Origin: Coffea arabica
Taxonomy: Eukaryota > Streptophyta > Magnoliopsida > Gentianales > Rubiaceae
Direction of reading: 5' to 3'
NCBI RefSeq assembly: GCF_036785885.1
Contig: NC_092312.1
Span: 23,392,001-23,456,000 of the forward strand
DNA: 64,000 bases
This document shows positions 32,952 through 44,584 of this stretch, one piece after another; within the stretch, counting starts at the first letter, position 1; each line of letters starts with the position of its first letter. The notes under the pieces are model-generated. The model was not told the DNA's origin. It saw nothing but the letters and a program-made list of their open reading frames with translations, and ran no database searches. The position numbers were made by a program, and so were the translations under genes.

Positions 32952-33236
32952 TTTTTTCAACAGCCTGAATCAGACTTTTGTTGTTTTATAAACCTAATCC
33001 CAGAATTAACCTCAAAAGCCGGCAACTCTTGAGGCAATCCCAGGGACTTATATCCCAACCCAAACCCAACCCCAACCCCGATGTGGGACAAATGTACCTA
33101 TAGGGGGGACCTGCTGCTAAGTGGGATACTACCACCCAATACCCTTTCAACCCTGAGGCAATTTGTCTTTTTTCAACAGCCTGAATCAGACTTTTGTTGT
33201 TTTATAAACCTAATCCCAGAATTAACCTCAAAAGCC
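32952..33236. repeat. Perfect 69-bp direct repeat around a 147-bp core
   Basis: The block from TTTTTTCAACAGCCTGAATC to ACCTCAAAAGCC is present identically at 32952-33020 and 33168-33236. The core between contains CCCGATGTGGGAC and two TGAGGCAAT motifs. It may be a local duplication or a very small terminal-repeat element; I cannot tell which. Confidence 0.8.
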
Positions 33237-33432
33237 TAATCAGAATAAACCTAATCAGACAATGTTCACAAGTAATTTTTTAGCTATAGGAAAATCTGTC
33301 ATAAGATTGTGTAGTATCTTGTTTTCTATTGTAATAGAATGTTGACTTGAAGAGCTAATCATTTTCTGTTCTACAATTAATATGTTAATAAGTATGATCT
33401 ACTCAGTACATATCCAATCATAGCAAATATTT

Positions 33433-33579
33433 GGCCTTGCTTGGATTGCTTGTTTCCGTCGAAAAATATTGTCGTTTTCCGTAATCACATTTTTCTATCA
33501 CCTTTTTCCCTCACATATATCAAATCGCTACAGTAATTTTTTCATGAAAAATGACGGAAAATGCAATCCAAACACAACC
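33433..33579 (-). repeat. MITE-like repeat, TGTTTGGATTG family, inverted copy
   Basis: Starts GGCCTTGCTTGGATTGC and ends GCAATCCAAACACAACC. The inner motifs GTCGTTTTCCGTAATCAC and ATCAAATCGCTACAGTA are the reverse complement of those at 6309-6453. Confidence 0.65.
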
Positions 33580-35153
33580 TTAATACTCCATTTCGTATAT
33601 GCAGTTTTTACTTTTCCACAGAGTTAAAAGAAGCAATTATAGTCCATATTTTCTACAACAAATGTCAAAATTCACTTTTTATTTTTCTACTTTTACCCCT
33701 TACTTCAATGGACTGAAAAAAAAAAAAAAAAAAAAAGAACTTTCACTTTTGCTATGAATTTTCCGGTTATTAAAGGAAAAAGCTGCTCAAGAGAAGAGCA
33801 CGTTGGCCGCAAATAGGCGTGAAAATGCATGGAAAGTCCCCTTCGATTCGCCTTTTTTCCTTTCTGGGCTTTAGGCTTTAGCACATAGATGCAAAACCGA
33901 ATCAAAAACCATGGATGATGATGAGTGAAACAAGCCGAGCTCTCCCAAGCAATCATCCTACCTTTTCTTGATTTAAAAAACCAAAAAAAAAAAAAAAATA
34001 GGGAAAGGAAAAAAGATGTCTATGCTTTTAGTACTTGATGATCGAATGCATAGATTTTGGTGCAATCTTCTTGTCTGTCCAATCCTTTTTGGCACCCATG
34101 TTTTTGGCTGATTCTTCAGCGTTGATGCATTAGTTTTAGGTTGGGTGGTGCATATGGGCTCGAGGCAAAGGTGGAGACCTATGTGAACAAGAAAGGGACC
34201 TTTAAGAAACTTAAAAGGTGAATGGACAGACATAAAAATTGTCCTGCTATTGCTCTCATGCTTCAATTATTGCAACCTAAATGCTTTTGGTATATCCGTT
34301 GACAACTTAAATTTGTCGGATTATCTTTCTCGTATTAATACTAAATCAATCAGCACCTTTTTAATCAACTTGCAAGATATATCAACTATTCAAGCAATTG
34401 ATAAGTATATATACGAGTAGTTTATTACCATTAATTAATTTTTGGTTTGTCTTTGCACCCAGAAAAAAAGTGTATAATAATTTTGTTGTCTCATAATTAT
34501 ATGGGTATATAGGATTGAAAGAAAGATAAATCAAAGTATTCGACATTTGAATCGAACTCGGTTTAATAAAAGTTCGTTCGAATTTGATTCGCCAATTAGT
34601 CTAACCAAACTTGAATAGTGTTTTTATGTTCATTAGCTTTTAAATTTGATAATAATAAAAAAAACCCATTCAAACTCAATTCGGCACATAAATAAGTTAA
34701 AATTGAACAAAACTTCAAACTCGTTAAAATCATTAAATAAGTTTAAAATACTAGAGCGTTCGACTTGATTAGATTTATTTACCCTCCTTTGGTTTGGATA
34801 AAAAACGTTGGTTACTGACAAGAAATAATGCAAGATTACTTTGTCTATGTATTCTTCTTTCTTGAATATGAACATTAACAATGCGTTTTTTTTGGTATGG
34901 TTGACGTAGTTTTCTGAGGTATGCTTTGCTTACCCTTAAGGAAGGGGTAATGTACAGCCCCTGTTTTGGTTTTCTTGACAGAAACAATGAAGTAGTTTGG
35001 TGTAGGGTCAAATTTGAACTAATCTTAAATTAGTCAATAGCTTGGCTCCCAAGGAACAGTCCCGTCTGGCGGATGAAACTATTTCTCGTCACCCATTCTT
35101 CAAATTACATTTGGAGAACAAACAAGCAAAAGATGATCAGTATTTGTGAGTTG

Positions 35154-35889
35154 CATAGCTATTAAACCCGATCCGGCAAGGAACCTGATAGAGGGATTGA
35201 ACAGTTGGTTAAATCGGTGAGTATTAATATTAATATTTATAAATATAAAATATTAATATACATAAAACATTTAGTAAAATGCTTTTAGATACTAATTATT
35301 ATACTTGAAAACATATATAATAAATATATAGATATTAATAGAAGATTTAATTTCATTTTATCGTACTTTTAAATAAATAAATAATATAGTCAATTATAAA
35401 GTAAAATTTATATCGCTTGTTTTAAAAAATATAGCATTATTTTTTCATTATTTTGTTTTTTATTTAAAAATAAAGTAAATTTCTAATTAATCAAATATTG
35501 TCAGTTTAAAAGTTAAAAGGATTAATTGTCTAATAAAAAAATAAACAATTTTATTAAAAGAATATTTAGTTATCAAATAAAAACTAAGCAAATGGTAAAG
35601 TCTATATATATTTAAATGAAGATCCAATGTGCAAATCTTATTAAAATCATATATACATTTTGTTTTGTTTCAAAAATAAAGACCTATAATTTTTTTTCAA
35701 AAAAATGTAAACTCGATCAATTGAAAAACTGTACGAGTTTCCACTACAGTCTCTCCCTCCTAAATTACGAGGCAAGTTTGATCCGGTCAATTTCTTGTCC
35801 GGTCAAACTAGAAACCTGCCCCGATCTAATGCCTGAATCACCGGACTGATCAGTTCAACCGCCAGGCCGGACTAAATTTAATAACTATG
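35154..35889. repeat. Inverted-end element CATAGCTATTAAACCCG ... TTTAATAACTATG
   Basis: The left end CATAGCTATTAAACCCGATC and the right end GGACTAAATTTAATAACTATG are imperfect inverted repeats, both followed inward by CCGG-rich text (GATCCGGCAAGG; CCGGACTGATC). The interior is AT-rich. The related end at 7500-7527 suggests a dispersed family. No matching flanking duplication was found, so the superfamily is open. Confidence 0.5.
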
Positions 35890-37551
35890 AGACTCATCTT
35901 ACAACGCAACTCAAAGTTCATACACACCAGGGTCTATAGAGCATTGAAGATTGATCAAAAGAAATTAAAAAGATCTTTTTTATATTTAAATCCTCCTGCT
36001 CCTTTCTACACGCTCTGCACATCCAACTGCTAGTTACAGGATTTGAACTCTGAACCTGACGGCAGAAAGAACTAAAATCCCTTGAAAAACAAATTTATTG
36101 AGAATATTTCAGAAAAATTGGAAGAAATGTCTTGCTCCATACAAGTTCTTGACCAATTCGATTCAATTTTTGCATGCCATACATCTCATAAGGTATGCCG
36201 AGATCAAATTGACCAATTCAATGCATGAATCGGCTAATAACCCAATTAATTGAAAGCGTGGTATCTTGAACGTATACGACTTGGTTTTGGTCTCAATGAT
36301 CAAATGATCCCCAAGCTTTAGGGAAAATGCGACGATACACTAGAAACAGTCAGTCCCCAGAGTTGTAATTTTCCCATGTCGCAAGATTTTACAAAGCTTT
36401 TTTCCGAGTTGTAATTTTTCAAAGAGGGTGGGGTACATTTTACTTTCAGAAACACGAGGGTGTAAATTTGTCTATTCTTTTGCGAGACCCACGCGACCCC
36501 TCGCCCCCTCCTTTTTCCTTTTTTTTTTTTTTGGTGCTTAGCAGGCAAGATAAGGGTTTTTCGAGCCAGGGCACAAGTCAAAAATTATAAAAGCAAGGGA
36601 AGAATATGCTCAGCCATTCATTAATTTCCATATTCATTCCTTTGAAAAAAAAAAAAAAGGGGGGGGAATATAATATCAATCATTCAAAACTTTTCAAAGA
36701 CTCGATTGGACATAATGGCCGATAGGGACATGATTTTTCTCCTAAAATGAGGAGGTTTGGTAATTGACTAATCGAATCTTGTACTCCAGTTTCACATTAA
36801 TTAATTAATTTGTCCTACCAAAAAATGTTGAAAAACAAACAAAAGTTGCTCTGCATTGTTGGACCACCAATAGAATTTGGCTCTGCATTTATTATTGTCA
36901 GCTACGAAGTCGTGAAAGATTAGTAATAGCAGTATAAGACTAAAGGGTGCTTCCTTACTAAATAGTTTTGATGAATGTGTTCATAGGCAACGTCAGTTAA
37001 CAAGGCAGATGTCAAGAACCAGTTAGGGTTTGATTTTTTTTTTGGAAAAATTTGTTTGGTTTCTAATGGTATGTTTTGATCATCACATAGACTAGCTAAT
37101 TAGTGCTTGAAAAAATAAAAAAGGACATGTTATATATGTCAAACGAGTATGGGTTTTACGTTTACTACAATTTCTCAAAATCAATTAAAAACATAAGTGT
37201 TTAAGGGAAAATATCCATATTTTTGTAAAATTAGTTGTGCTCAGTGACAGAGTCAGATTGTTTATTCGAGGAGTGCAATAATATTACTTTAAACTTACAT
37301 TGTGCTGGTTTGAAGCTTTTTTTTTTTTATACAAATAAATCTTTTTTTTTATAAGTACATCAATCAATCTATTTGATGTTTCAAAAATTAAATAAAATTG
37401 GCGACAACTTTTAGTTTATTATTTGCAATTGTTATCTACTGATATGAAATTACATATAAGACTGCAAAATGTAAATTCTAATATATAAAAAAATAGTTGC
37501 ATACTGATACACAATCAAAGCATCAAATGAAGGGAAAATGATTAGATTGAG

Positions 37552-37722
37552 TGATAAGACGTGAATAATTGTAAACAAGAGGTTTTGAATTCAAATCCTC
37601 TCACTTACACTTACGAGGGGGAGTGTCAGAATAATTTGATTTGCTTGTAATCATAGTTAGGTATATAAAAATGTCTATTGCTCAACAAATAAAATTTATT
37701 AGAAAGGAAAAAAAAAATAAAA
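37552..37722 (+). repeat. Possible degenerate SINE
   Basis: TTTTGAATTCAAATCC near 37587 resembles a degenerate pol III B box, and an A-rich end follows at 37705-37722. No flanking duplication was identified, so this is only a possibility. Confidence 0.25.
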
Positions 37723-38472
37723 GTAGCACCGTCTAATATGTTTTATTTTTAAACTTCAAACAAACCATGAAACTTTTTCTTATGCCTATCCATGAGTTTT
37801 ATATGTGGGCTTCCAAACTCTTCAAAGATTTCCAAAGTCATGCAACTCTTTCTACTAGATCCTTCCGGTGTTAAATAGCCCCTGGGAATCTTTCAAAATT
37901 TTCCAAACAAAATTTCAATCCCCAGCCGTGTCCAGTGGTTATATTTATTTTTTTTTTTAAATATAAATGTTATTTAAAAAAAAAGGTAAAATTTGGATTG
38001 GACCCGAGGTGCATATGAGCATAAATAACCCGTGTCAGGGTCACATTTTCTTGATTTTTTTCCAATAATATATGGAGAAATTAGCAACCCCCCCCCCCCC
38101 CCCCCCCCCCCCAAAAAAAAAGAGGAGGTTTGAAACAGAGAGCATAAAAGAAACTTCCATCCAATTGTACTAATATAACTTAAATTTGACACGTGAAAGA
38201 CAACCCTTTTTTACTTTGGGTCATGAGTCATGACCCGAAAACACCAAATCCAAAAGGTCCGAACCTGGCTGTGGCTTTCCAGTGACAATCCAAAAATACA
38301 AGGGGCATGTGAGCAAATTCACTCAACTATTTTCTCCATAAGTCATGGCCTAGTGGGCAATTGGATGCTGATCGCCTCCTCTTTGGCTCTGAGTTTCAAA
38401 TTCATTCTCCTTCGGACACCGTCCACTCCTCGCACTCTCCGCTCCCCTCCCTTCTCTTCTCCTCTTCCTAAG

Positions 38473-38479
38473 TATAAAA
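38473..38479 (+). promoter_or_regulatory. Candidate TATA box of the MORN gene
   Basis: TATAAAA followed by a CT- and CA-rich leader typical of plant transcription starts. It would place transcription start near 38505 and a leader of about 350 bases. A 14-C run (38536-38549) would then lie in the 5' UTR. Confidence 0.45.
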
Positions 38480-38848
38480 TCAACTTCTTCTTCACACACT
38501 CACACACTAACTCACCCTCAAGAAAGACTACACCACCCCCCCCCCCCCCGCCCAATTTATCCCCCAATCCGTTTACCAGAACATTACTAGCACCGCAAAA
38601 TTCCACTCTCCAACGACAATTCCACAACCATCCCATTTCACCAAGCAAGCAAATTTGGACGCGAAAACAGGAAAAAGGCAATCTTTTTGCTGGAAATCCG
38701 AAAGGGTTTCTTGAATTGAATTGTTGTGGTAATAGAGTATCATTTTGATAGTGGATAAAGTCTTCTTTTTTGTGTTTCCTTTCTTTTTTTTTTTTTTTTT
38801 GGTTTTCTGCTTCCTTTTTGGGGTTCTTATTGGTGTTTGTGGTAGGAT

Positions 38849-38854
38849 ATGTAA
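38849..38854 (+). promoter_or_regulatory. Minimal upstream ORF AUGUAA overlapping the MORN start codon
   Basis: The sequence GATATGTAATGCATC contains ATG TAA at 38849-38854, and the final A is the first base of the main ATG (38854). It is a one-codon uORF whose stop overlaps the true start. In Arabidopsis NIP5;1 an AUGUAA element stalls ribosomes in a boron-dependent way; whether it acts here is inference. I saw no other ATG between about 38500 and this site. Confidence 0.75.
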
Positions 38855-41800
38855 TGCATCAGAAGAAATCAGAAGTTCAGATCGGAAAAGAAAGCTGTGG
38901 CATCTCTTCCGATTTCAATCCCTCCCCTCCTCTGAGTAATCTTCCTCCTTCCCTTCACCACAAACAACACAGCAGCAACCCCCAACAATTCTATTCTTCT
39001 CACTATACCACCCCCAACAATTTTGCTGCTTCCATTTTGTCATCCTCACCATCATCTCCGCCCCCAAACTCACCTTCTTCCCCCTGTTCCTCTCTTTCTG
39101 ACAATCCCAATAACAATCACAGCTTGCATATTATCATCAATGAAAATGAGCCGATTGTCCCCTCTATTGCCTCGTCTCCTACAACCAAGACCACCCCTCA
39201 CAAGAGACCCCATCTGGGCCAATCTCAATTCTCCACAAAATCCTCAAATTCTCTGATAAAGTCCCCAACTTTGTCGAATTCTCTGCACAAATACCCTTTT
39301 TCTCCGGCCCCAGTTGCACCCAAAAAGTCTCCTCCTCAACCTCCTTTTTGCTACAAATTCTTGAGTAATTTCCATTACCGCCGCCTCCTCCGCCACCTCC
39401 ACCTCCGGCGCCTCCGCGTCCACATCCGCCTTGTTCTACTTTTATCCCTCCCCTTTTTCTACTTCCTTGTTTCCCACCCCAGCCACTCCTTCGTTCTTGA
39501 TTTTCTATCTGCTTTTGCTTTCTCGGCTGCCCTGTTGTTTTCTCTCAATTTAGCTCTCCCTCGGCTGCCTTCTATCAGGCTGTTCTTGGCCCGTTCGCTC
39601 CCGATTAAGCTTCCCTCATCTAGCCAGGTGGTTTCTGGGACTAACCGGCCGCATTTGCCGGTGTTTTGGTCAATAGGGTCGCGGCCTAAGACCGAGAAAA
39701 GGGCGAACTCCGGTTGTTGGGTGCAGGCATATAGCAATGGGGATGTGTATGAGGGGGAATTTCACAAGGGTAAGTGTAGTGGCAGTGGGGTTTATTACTA
39801 TTATATGAGCGGGAGGTATGAGGGTGATTGGGTAGATGGCAAGTATGATGGATATGGGGTTGAGACTTGGGCAAGGGGCAGCCGGTATAGGGGGCAGTAT
39901 AGACAGGGGCTTAGACATGGTTTTGGTGTATATAGATTTTATACTGGGGATGTTTATGCTGGGGAATGGTCAAATGGGCAGAGCCACGGGTGTGGAGTTC
40001 ATACTTGTGAGGATGGTAGCCGGTATGTAGGCGAGTTCAAATGGGGTGTCAAGCATGGCCTGGGTCACTACCACTTCAGGTAAAATGTTTATCTAAGATT
40101 TTACTTGTTTGCTTCTCAGTTTATAATTTTTTTGTCACCATGTTTTAACTGCTGGGAATACCTAATTTGGTGTTTGAATTGAATCAGTTCCGGAGTTCTT
40201 GTTGAAATTTGTGAATGCTGATACATTTCCTGTCAGTAATGTAAATTGTTGGCATTCTGTTGCAGTTGTGAACTTAGCATATTTGACTTTTCATCTTTCA
40301 AATTGGACGGTCTGCATACTTCATGTGCTTTAGAATGTTATACGACTCTCTTACTTCAATATGGATGTCTGATCCTGAACAAGATATTTTGGAATGCATT
40401 AAATGGTTTTAACTGTTCTTGAATGTTTTGTAAATTAGGACAAGAAGGAAGTAAAAGACTAATTTCAACTTGCAAGGAAAAAGATATTAAAAATGAGACC
40501 ATAGTGATAATTCCTCCTGTTTGGTGATGAGAGAAGAAAAGGGAACAATATTGAGAAACTATCCTTATTTGTGGTCTTAGCTCTTTGAAAGTGATTCAAT
40601 TTCCTATGTAGGTGGGTGTAAAAAAGAAATGAATCTAGTGTAGAGGGTAGGCAGTACAAGGAAGCTGTAGTCCTATATGGCATTTATTCCATTTGCTTAA
40701 TTCCTGAAGGAAGAATCATACTGGTTTAAGAGAACTTTTCACTAAATGAAATGGATGGTCCCATTTCTTTCTTTGCTTTCTAGGCAGTCCCTTCTCTCAA
40801 CCTTGACTCGCAGACAAGCTGTTCCCATGTATAAATTTGTGGTTCATTCCAACTTCATATGACATAATCTCTCTGTGCCAAAAATCTGGCCACAGCACTT
40901 ATGAGATCATAGTTCTGCAAGTTTAAAGGTCTCAAGGCTGCAGAAAATGCGAACTTGTACATGATTATGATGATGTCACTTTTACATCTCATCGCTGCAA
41001 TTCATCATTATTGAGATGTATCGGATAGAAGAAGCTTATTGAGTTGTTGTGCATAATGGAGGTCTACATTTAAGATTTACAAGAATAAATACATACAGTA
41101 GTCCCCACCACTCTTTGATTCCTTTAATTGAGTGAGATTTGTGTGTGTACCCAATTGAATATTTTATATCAGGAATGGAGACACGTATGCTGGGGAATAC
41201 TTTGCTGATAAGATGCATGGCTTTGGGGTTTATTCTTTTGCAAATGGCCACCGGTATGAAGGATCCTGGCATGAGGGTAGAAGACAAGGACTCGGAATGT
41301 ACACTTTCAGGAATGGGGAAACTCAGTCGGGGCATTGGCAAAATGGGATTCTTGATGTCCCTAGCACACAGAATGCATCCCATCCTGTATCTCCTGTCGC
41401 AGTTTACCATTCCAAGGTGCTCAATGCAGTTCAGGTAAATGGATATTTTATTTTGATTTCGAACGTTCTCCACTAACATCTGGAGAAAATGTTCCCTTTC
41501 TTCTTCATTTTGTTTGTATATTTCCCCATAAGGAGAAAGGATTGCGGGCTCGAGTAAATGATACTAGTTGTAGAGAATGTCTCATTCTTTACTGCCAATT
41601 GGCTTCTTCATCGGTATTTGTTAGTAAATGAACAGAACTTGAGCTAATTTAATTATTATTGAACACGATAAAAGGACATTTTATGTTGAGCTTGTTATCA
41701 AAGAGCTCCCATCTTAAGTTACATTTATGAATTTTGCTATTTAGGACATTAGTCATACTGTGCTATTGATGTAATCCTCTTTGGATGTGAATCACATGTG

Positions 41801-42676
41801 TGTGTTGAGTGCTATAAAAGTAACATAACTACTCTCTGTACAAGTAGAATTTCAAGATTATATATGTGGACAATTTCTTCATTTTTGTAAACAAGCTGTT
41901 TGTGAACAGACAAATTCGTTTGTAAACTCAGCTCTCATTCACTTAAAATGTACATGAAAAGCAGTATCATCTTCTCTTCATGTTTGTTTTGACTCGTATA
42001 CATCTCTGGGTTGGAGAGGTCTGAAAAATGCTAAGAAGATGTTGTGGAAAACCATTACATAGATTAGATGCATATCAACTTATTGCAAATATGGATTCCC
42101 TCATCTAATTTGTTGGCTGCTCTTTGGTTCCATTGACATGTCACTTATAATCCTTCTGTTTGCTCACAGGTCTGCAAATGTCATTTGCTTTTCTTTAATC
42201 GACATAGCATACTTTTTGTGCTTTTAACAGAAATAATAAGAACTTGTTATATCAAACTAAGAAAGGAAAGGCCTTTTCTTTGTTGGTTGGTCTTGCTGCC
42301 ATTGCCTGGTTCTCGCCTTAACCTGGAAAGACTGGTTAAAAACAAATTCCTGCAGTGAAGCATATTCTTATGTTTTCTTTGTGCTTTTTGCACATTTTGA
42401 CTGGACAGGTGAATACCATTTGCAAAGTAGATGCTAAGATTATGTACTTTGATTGGCAACAAATAATTTTAACACAAAATTGTCCTTTGGATCCAGGAAG
42501 CACGGCGAGCAGCAGATAAAGCTTATGATGTGGCCAAGGTGGATGAGAGAGTGAACCGCGCAGTTGCTGCAGCTAACAAAGCAGCCAATGCAGCTAGAGT
42601 TGCAGCTGTTAAGGCTGTGCAGAAGCAAATGCATCATAGGAGTAATAGTGATGATATTCCAATTCCTGTTCATTAA
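38854..42676 (+). CDS. MORN-repeat protein with two membrane segments
   Basis: Three exons (38854-40079, 41173-41434, 42497-42676) give 555 residues. The start MHQKKSEVQIGKES is the conserved N-terminus of this plant family, so upstream in-frame codons are not used. A Ser/Pro-rich disordered region (20-165) is followed by two hydrophobic segments (about 191-206 and 213-234), then seven to eight MORN repeats from about 292 (YEGEFHKGK, YEGDWVDGKYDGYGVE, YRGQYRQGLRHGFGVY, YAGEWSNGQSHGCGV, YVGEFKWGVKHGLG, YAGEYFADKMHGFGVY, YEGSWHEGRRQGLGMY). The Ala-rich helical C-terminus has DERVNRAVAAANKAANAA. MORN repeats bind lipids or proteins at membranes. Arabidopsis homologues are often labelled SET7/9 methyltransferases, but there is no SET domain; MRF1, a flowering regulator, belongs to this family. 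An AUGUAA uORF touches the start. Confidence 0.94.
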
Positions 42677-43548
42677 GAATTGCTGATGGTGAGTCAGTCT
42701 CGTTTCATTAGGCTCCCAACAAACCAAAATGGCTAGAAGAAGATGGTGCTGGTGATATTTTCCTTCACTTGCCTCGTGTAGATTAACAGAACTGAATAAT
42801 ATCTTGAAGAGTTTACTTTTGCTGCTTCCTTGAGATGGCCTATGACGTAGTATATTTCTGCACCCTTTTTCTGGTGCATGAAATATAACTGACTTCTAAG
42901 CGGAACAACCTCTATACCTTCATGCAGCTGGCTGAGAGAGAGAGAGAGAGATCTGTCCGCTTTGCTGCCTCTGGCTTTTATTCTTTTCCTGTTTTTGATC
43001 TTTTTACCTTGTTTAGTCATTTTGTTCATGTAGTTTTTAGCTAGTTCAACTTCAGTACTGGCCATGAGGAAAACCTCAATCCAGTCGGCCTTGTATATTA
43101 TGGTTAATAACTGCTGAGAAACTAATGGAACTGTTATAACATAGTAATACAAAATTTAGTTGTATATTTCTGGCCATGAGGATTGGGTTTACCTTTTTGC
43201 CTTGTGGACCCAAAATTACAAACAAGTTCTGGATGGTGTCTTTTACACCACAGCTAGTACACGCAAATCTAAATCCAAATCAAAACAAATGCTAAAATGC
43301 AAGATGGAAGAAAACAAATTTTAATAGACCGGATTGGTTGGATTCCGAGGTTTCGTGGACCAACTAGTACCCCCGGATGAAGCACAGAGCCAGGGGAATG
43401 CAATTTTTTGAGTCCCACAAGCAAAGAAAAGAAAAATGAGGTACACGAGATTGGAATACCCTATCCTACCCCCTCTTTTTCTTTTTTTTTTGTTTTTTTG
43501 GGGGGGGGGGGGGGGGGGGGGGCGGGTAGATGTCCCCTTTCCCACTCG
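42677..43548. other. MORN gene 3' region
   Basis: Probable 3' UTR, then spacer with a short (GA)n run near 42934-42950. It ends in a T-rich tract leading into a 23-G run. The minus-strand ORFs here show no family motifs. Confidence 0.45.
43500..43522 (+). repeat. Run of 23 G
   Basis: T-rich sequence changes abruptly to 23 consecutive G, then CGGG. It lies just outside the left flank of the MITE at 43558. Similar G or C runs occur at 22664-22677, 38088-38112, 38536-38549 and 47572-47581. Confidence 0.9.
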
Positions 43549-43557
43549 TTGGTATGA

Positions 43558-44575
43558 TAGGACAATTTCACACACCTCCCCTGAGGTTTTTGATAATTGC
43601 AGAGAGCTTCTGTTAGCTTTTTAAAATTACATACACCTCCCTTACTTTTACTATTTATGTAACAATGTAGATCCAATAAACTAGAGATTTTCTCTTAAAA
43701 ATCTTAAATTGCTCTTTTGTACAAAATTAAAAAAGAAAAATACAATACTCTCAATCAGTTTCTTTCATATTTTGCACCAATCAACTATCCTAATTTCTAA
43801 CAACTATCCAAGTATAAACTCCAATTCCAAATTCAAATAACCGCCCAAAAGATTCTAAGTTGTACATATAATATAAATGCTTGCCATGCAAAGAAAAAAA
43901 ACACACACCCCTTCCCCTCCCCTCACTGACAACCAATTTTATACTCCAAAATTAAATCTCAATGCCCTAACACCTTTCCAATACAAGCTAATCTAGCTTA
44001 GAACCACTGTTATAACACTCTCACATTCTTAAAAATATGAACATCTAAGAAGTAGAAAATAAATTCTATTTCTACAACAAAATCATAACTAACAATTACT
44101 AATCCAACTAAAGATATTCTTATGCAAATTATTGACATTTTACAAAAAAAAATTCCTAATAACAAACAAAATACAATAAATTCCAAATCTTTGGTCTTTT
44201 TTTTCAATCTTCAATTTTATTATTTATTTATCTATCGCCACGAGCCTCTTCATTTCTTTCTAGTTTGACACATAATTTGCTTGTCTGTTGATTTTATAGT
44301 TTCAATTTTTTAATATCCGCAAAACTGAATATAATAAAAATAGGGTATAGTAGTATAAAATTTAGGAAATAAAGGAGCAGAAATAGACACTGTACGGAGA
44401 AATTGGATTTTTTTTTTTGTTTTGTAAATCTATTGCTTTAAATTGTACATTGTCTACCAAGTGGAGGACATTACAGATATTTCACTACATCAAGGGAAGT
44501 AAGTGTAATTACTTAAACTTGAGGGGAGTTGAGTGAAATTGACAAAAATATCAAGGGAGGTTTCTAAAATTACCC
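43558..44575. mobile_element. 1-kb long-TIR MITE (Mutator-like) with 9-bp flanks
   Basis: Flanked by TTGGTATGA (43549-43557) and TTGGTATGC (44576-44584). The left arm GGACAATTTCACACACCTCC and the right arm (reverse complement GTCAATTTCACTCAACTCC) align with gaps and repeat CCTCCC and CCCTTGA-like motifs. The interior is AT-rich and without a transposase. Arm length and 9-base flanks fit Mutator-like MITEs, as at 29.2-30.9 kb, but the ends differ. Confidence 0.7.
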
Positions 44576-44584
44576 TTGGTATGC

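Larger units (their letters stand above)
30923..38460. other. Repeat-rich spacer between CK2 beta and the MORN gene
   Basis: About 7.5 kb without a recognisable gene. It holds a 69-bp perfect direct repeat (32952/33168), a GTTTGGAT-family MITE (33433-33579), a CATAG-ended inverted element (35154-35889), a possible degenerate SINE (37552-37722) and homopolymer runs (8 G at 36659-36666, 25 C at 38088-38112). AT-rich TTCGAGCTCGA repeats lie near 32880 and 34560. Short ORFs here show no family motifs. Confidence 0.5.

Noticed and set aside
37590-37620. tRNA gene near the B-box-like GAATTCAAATCC
   Set aside because: No cloverleaf could be drawn; kept only as a possible degenerate SINE.
38343-38681. 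Gly-rich 112-codon minus-strand ORF
   Set aside because: Shadow of the MORN leader sequence and the C run.
38230-38748. 172-codon plus-strand ORF ahead of the MORN gene
   Set aside because: It spans the likely promoter, TATA-like box and leader; low-complexity Pro and Ser content comes from the C run. Not a gene.
38770-38853. 28-residue hydrophobic extension of the MORN frame
   Set aside because: It begins with a TTG, not ATG; the conserved family start is the ATG at 38854.
39459-39918. Minus-strand ORFs opposite the MORN exon
   Set aside because: Antisense shadows of MORN-repeat codons.
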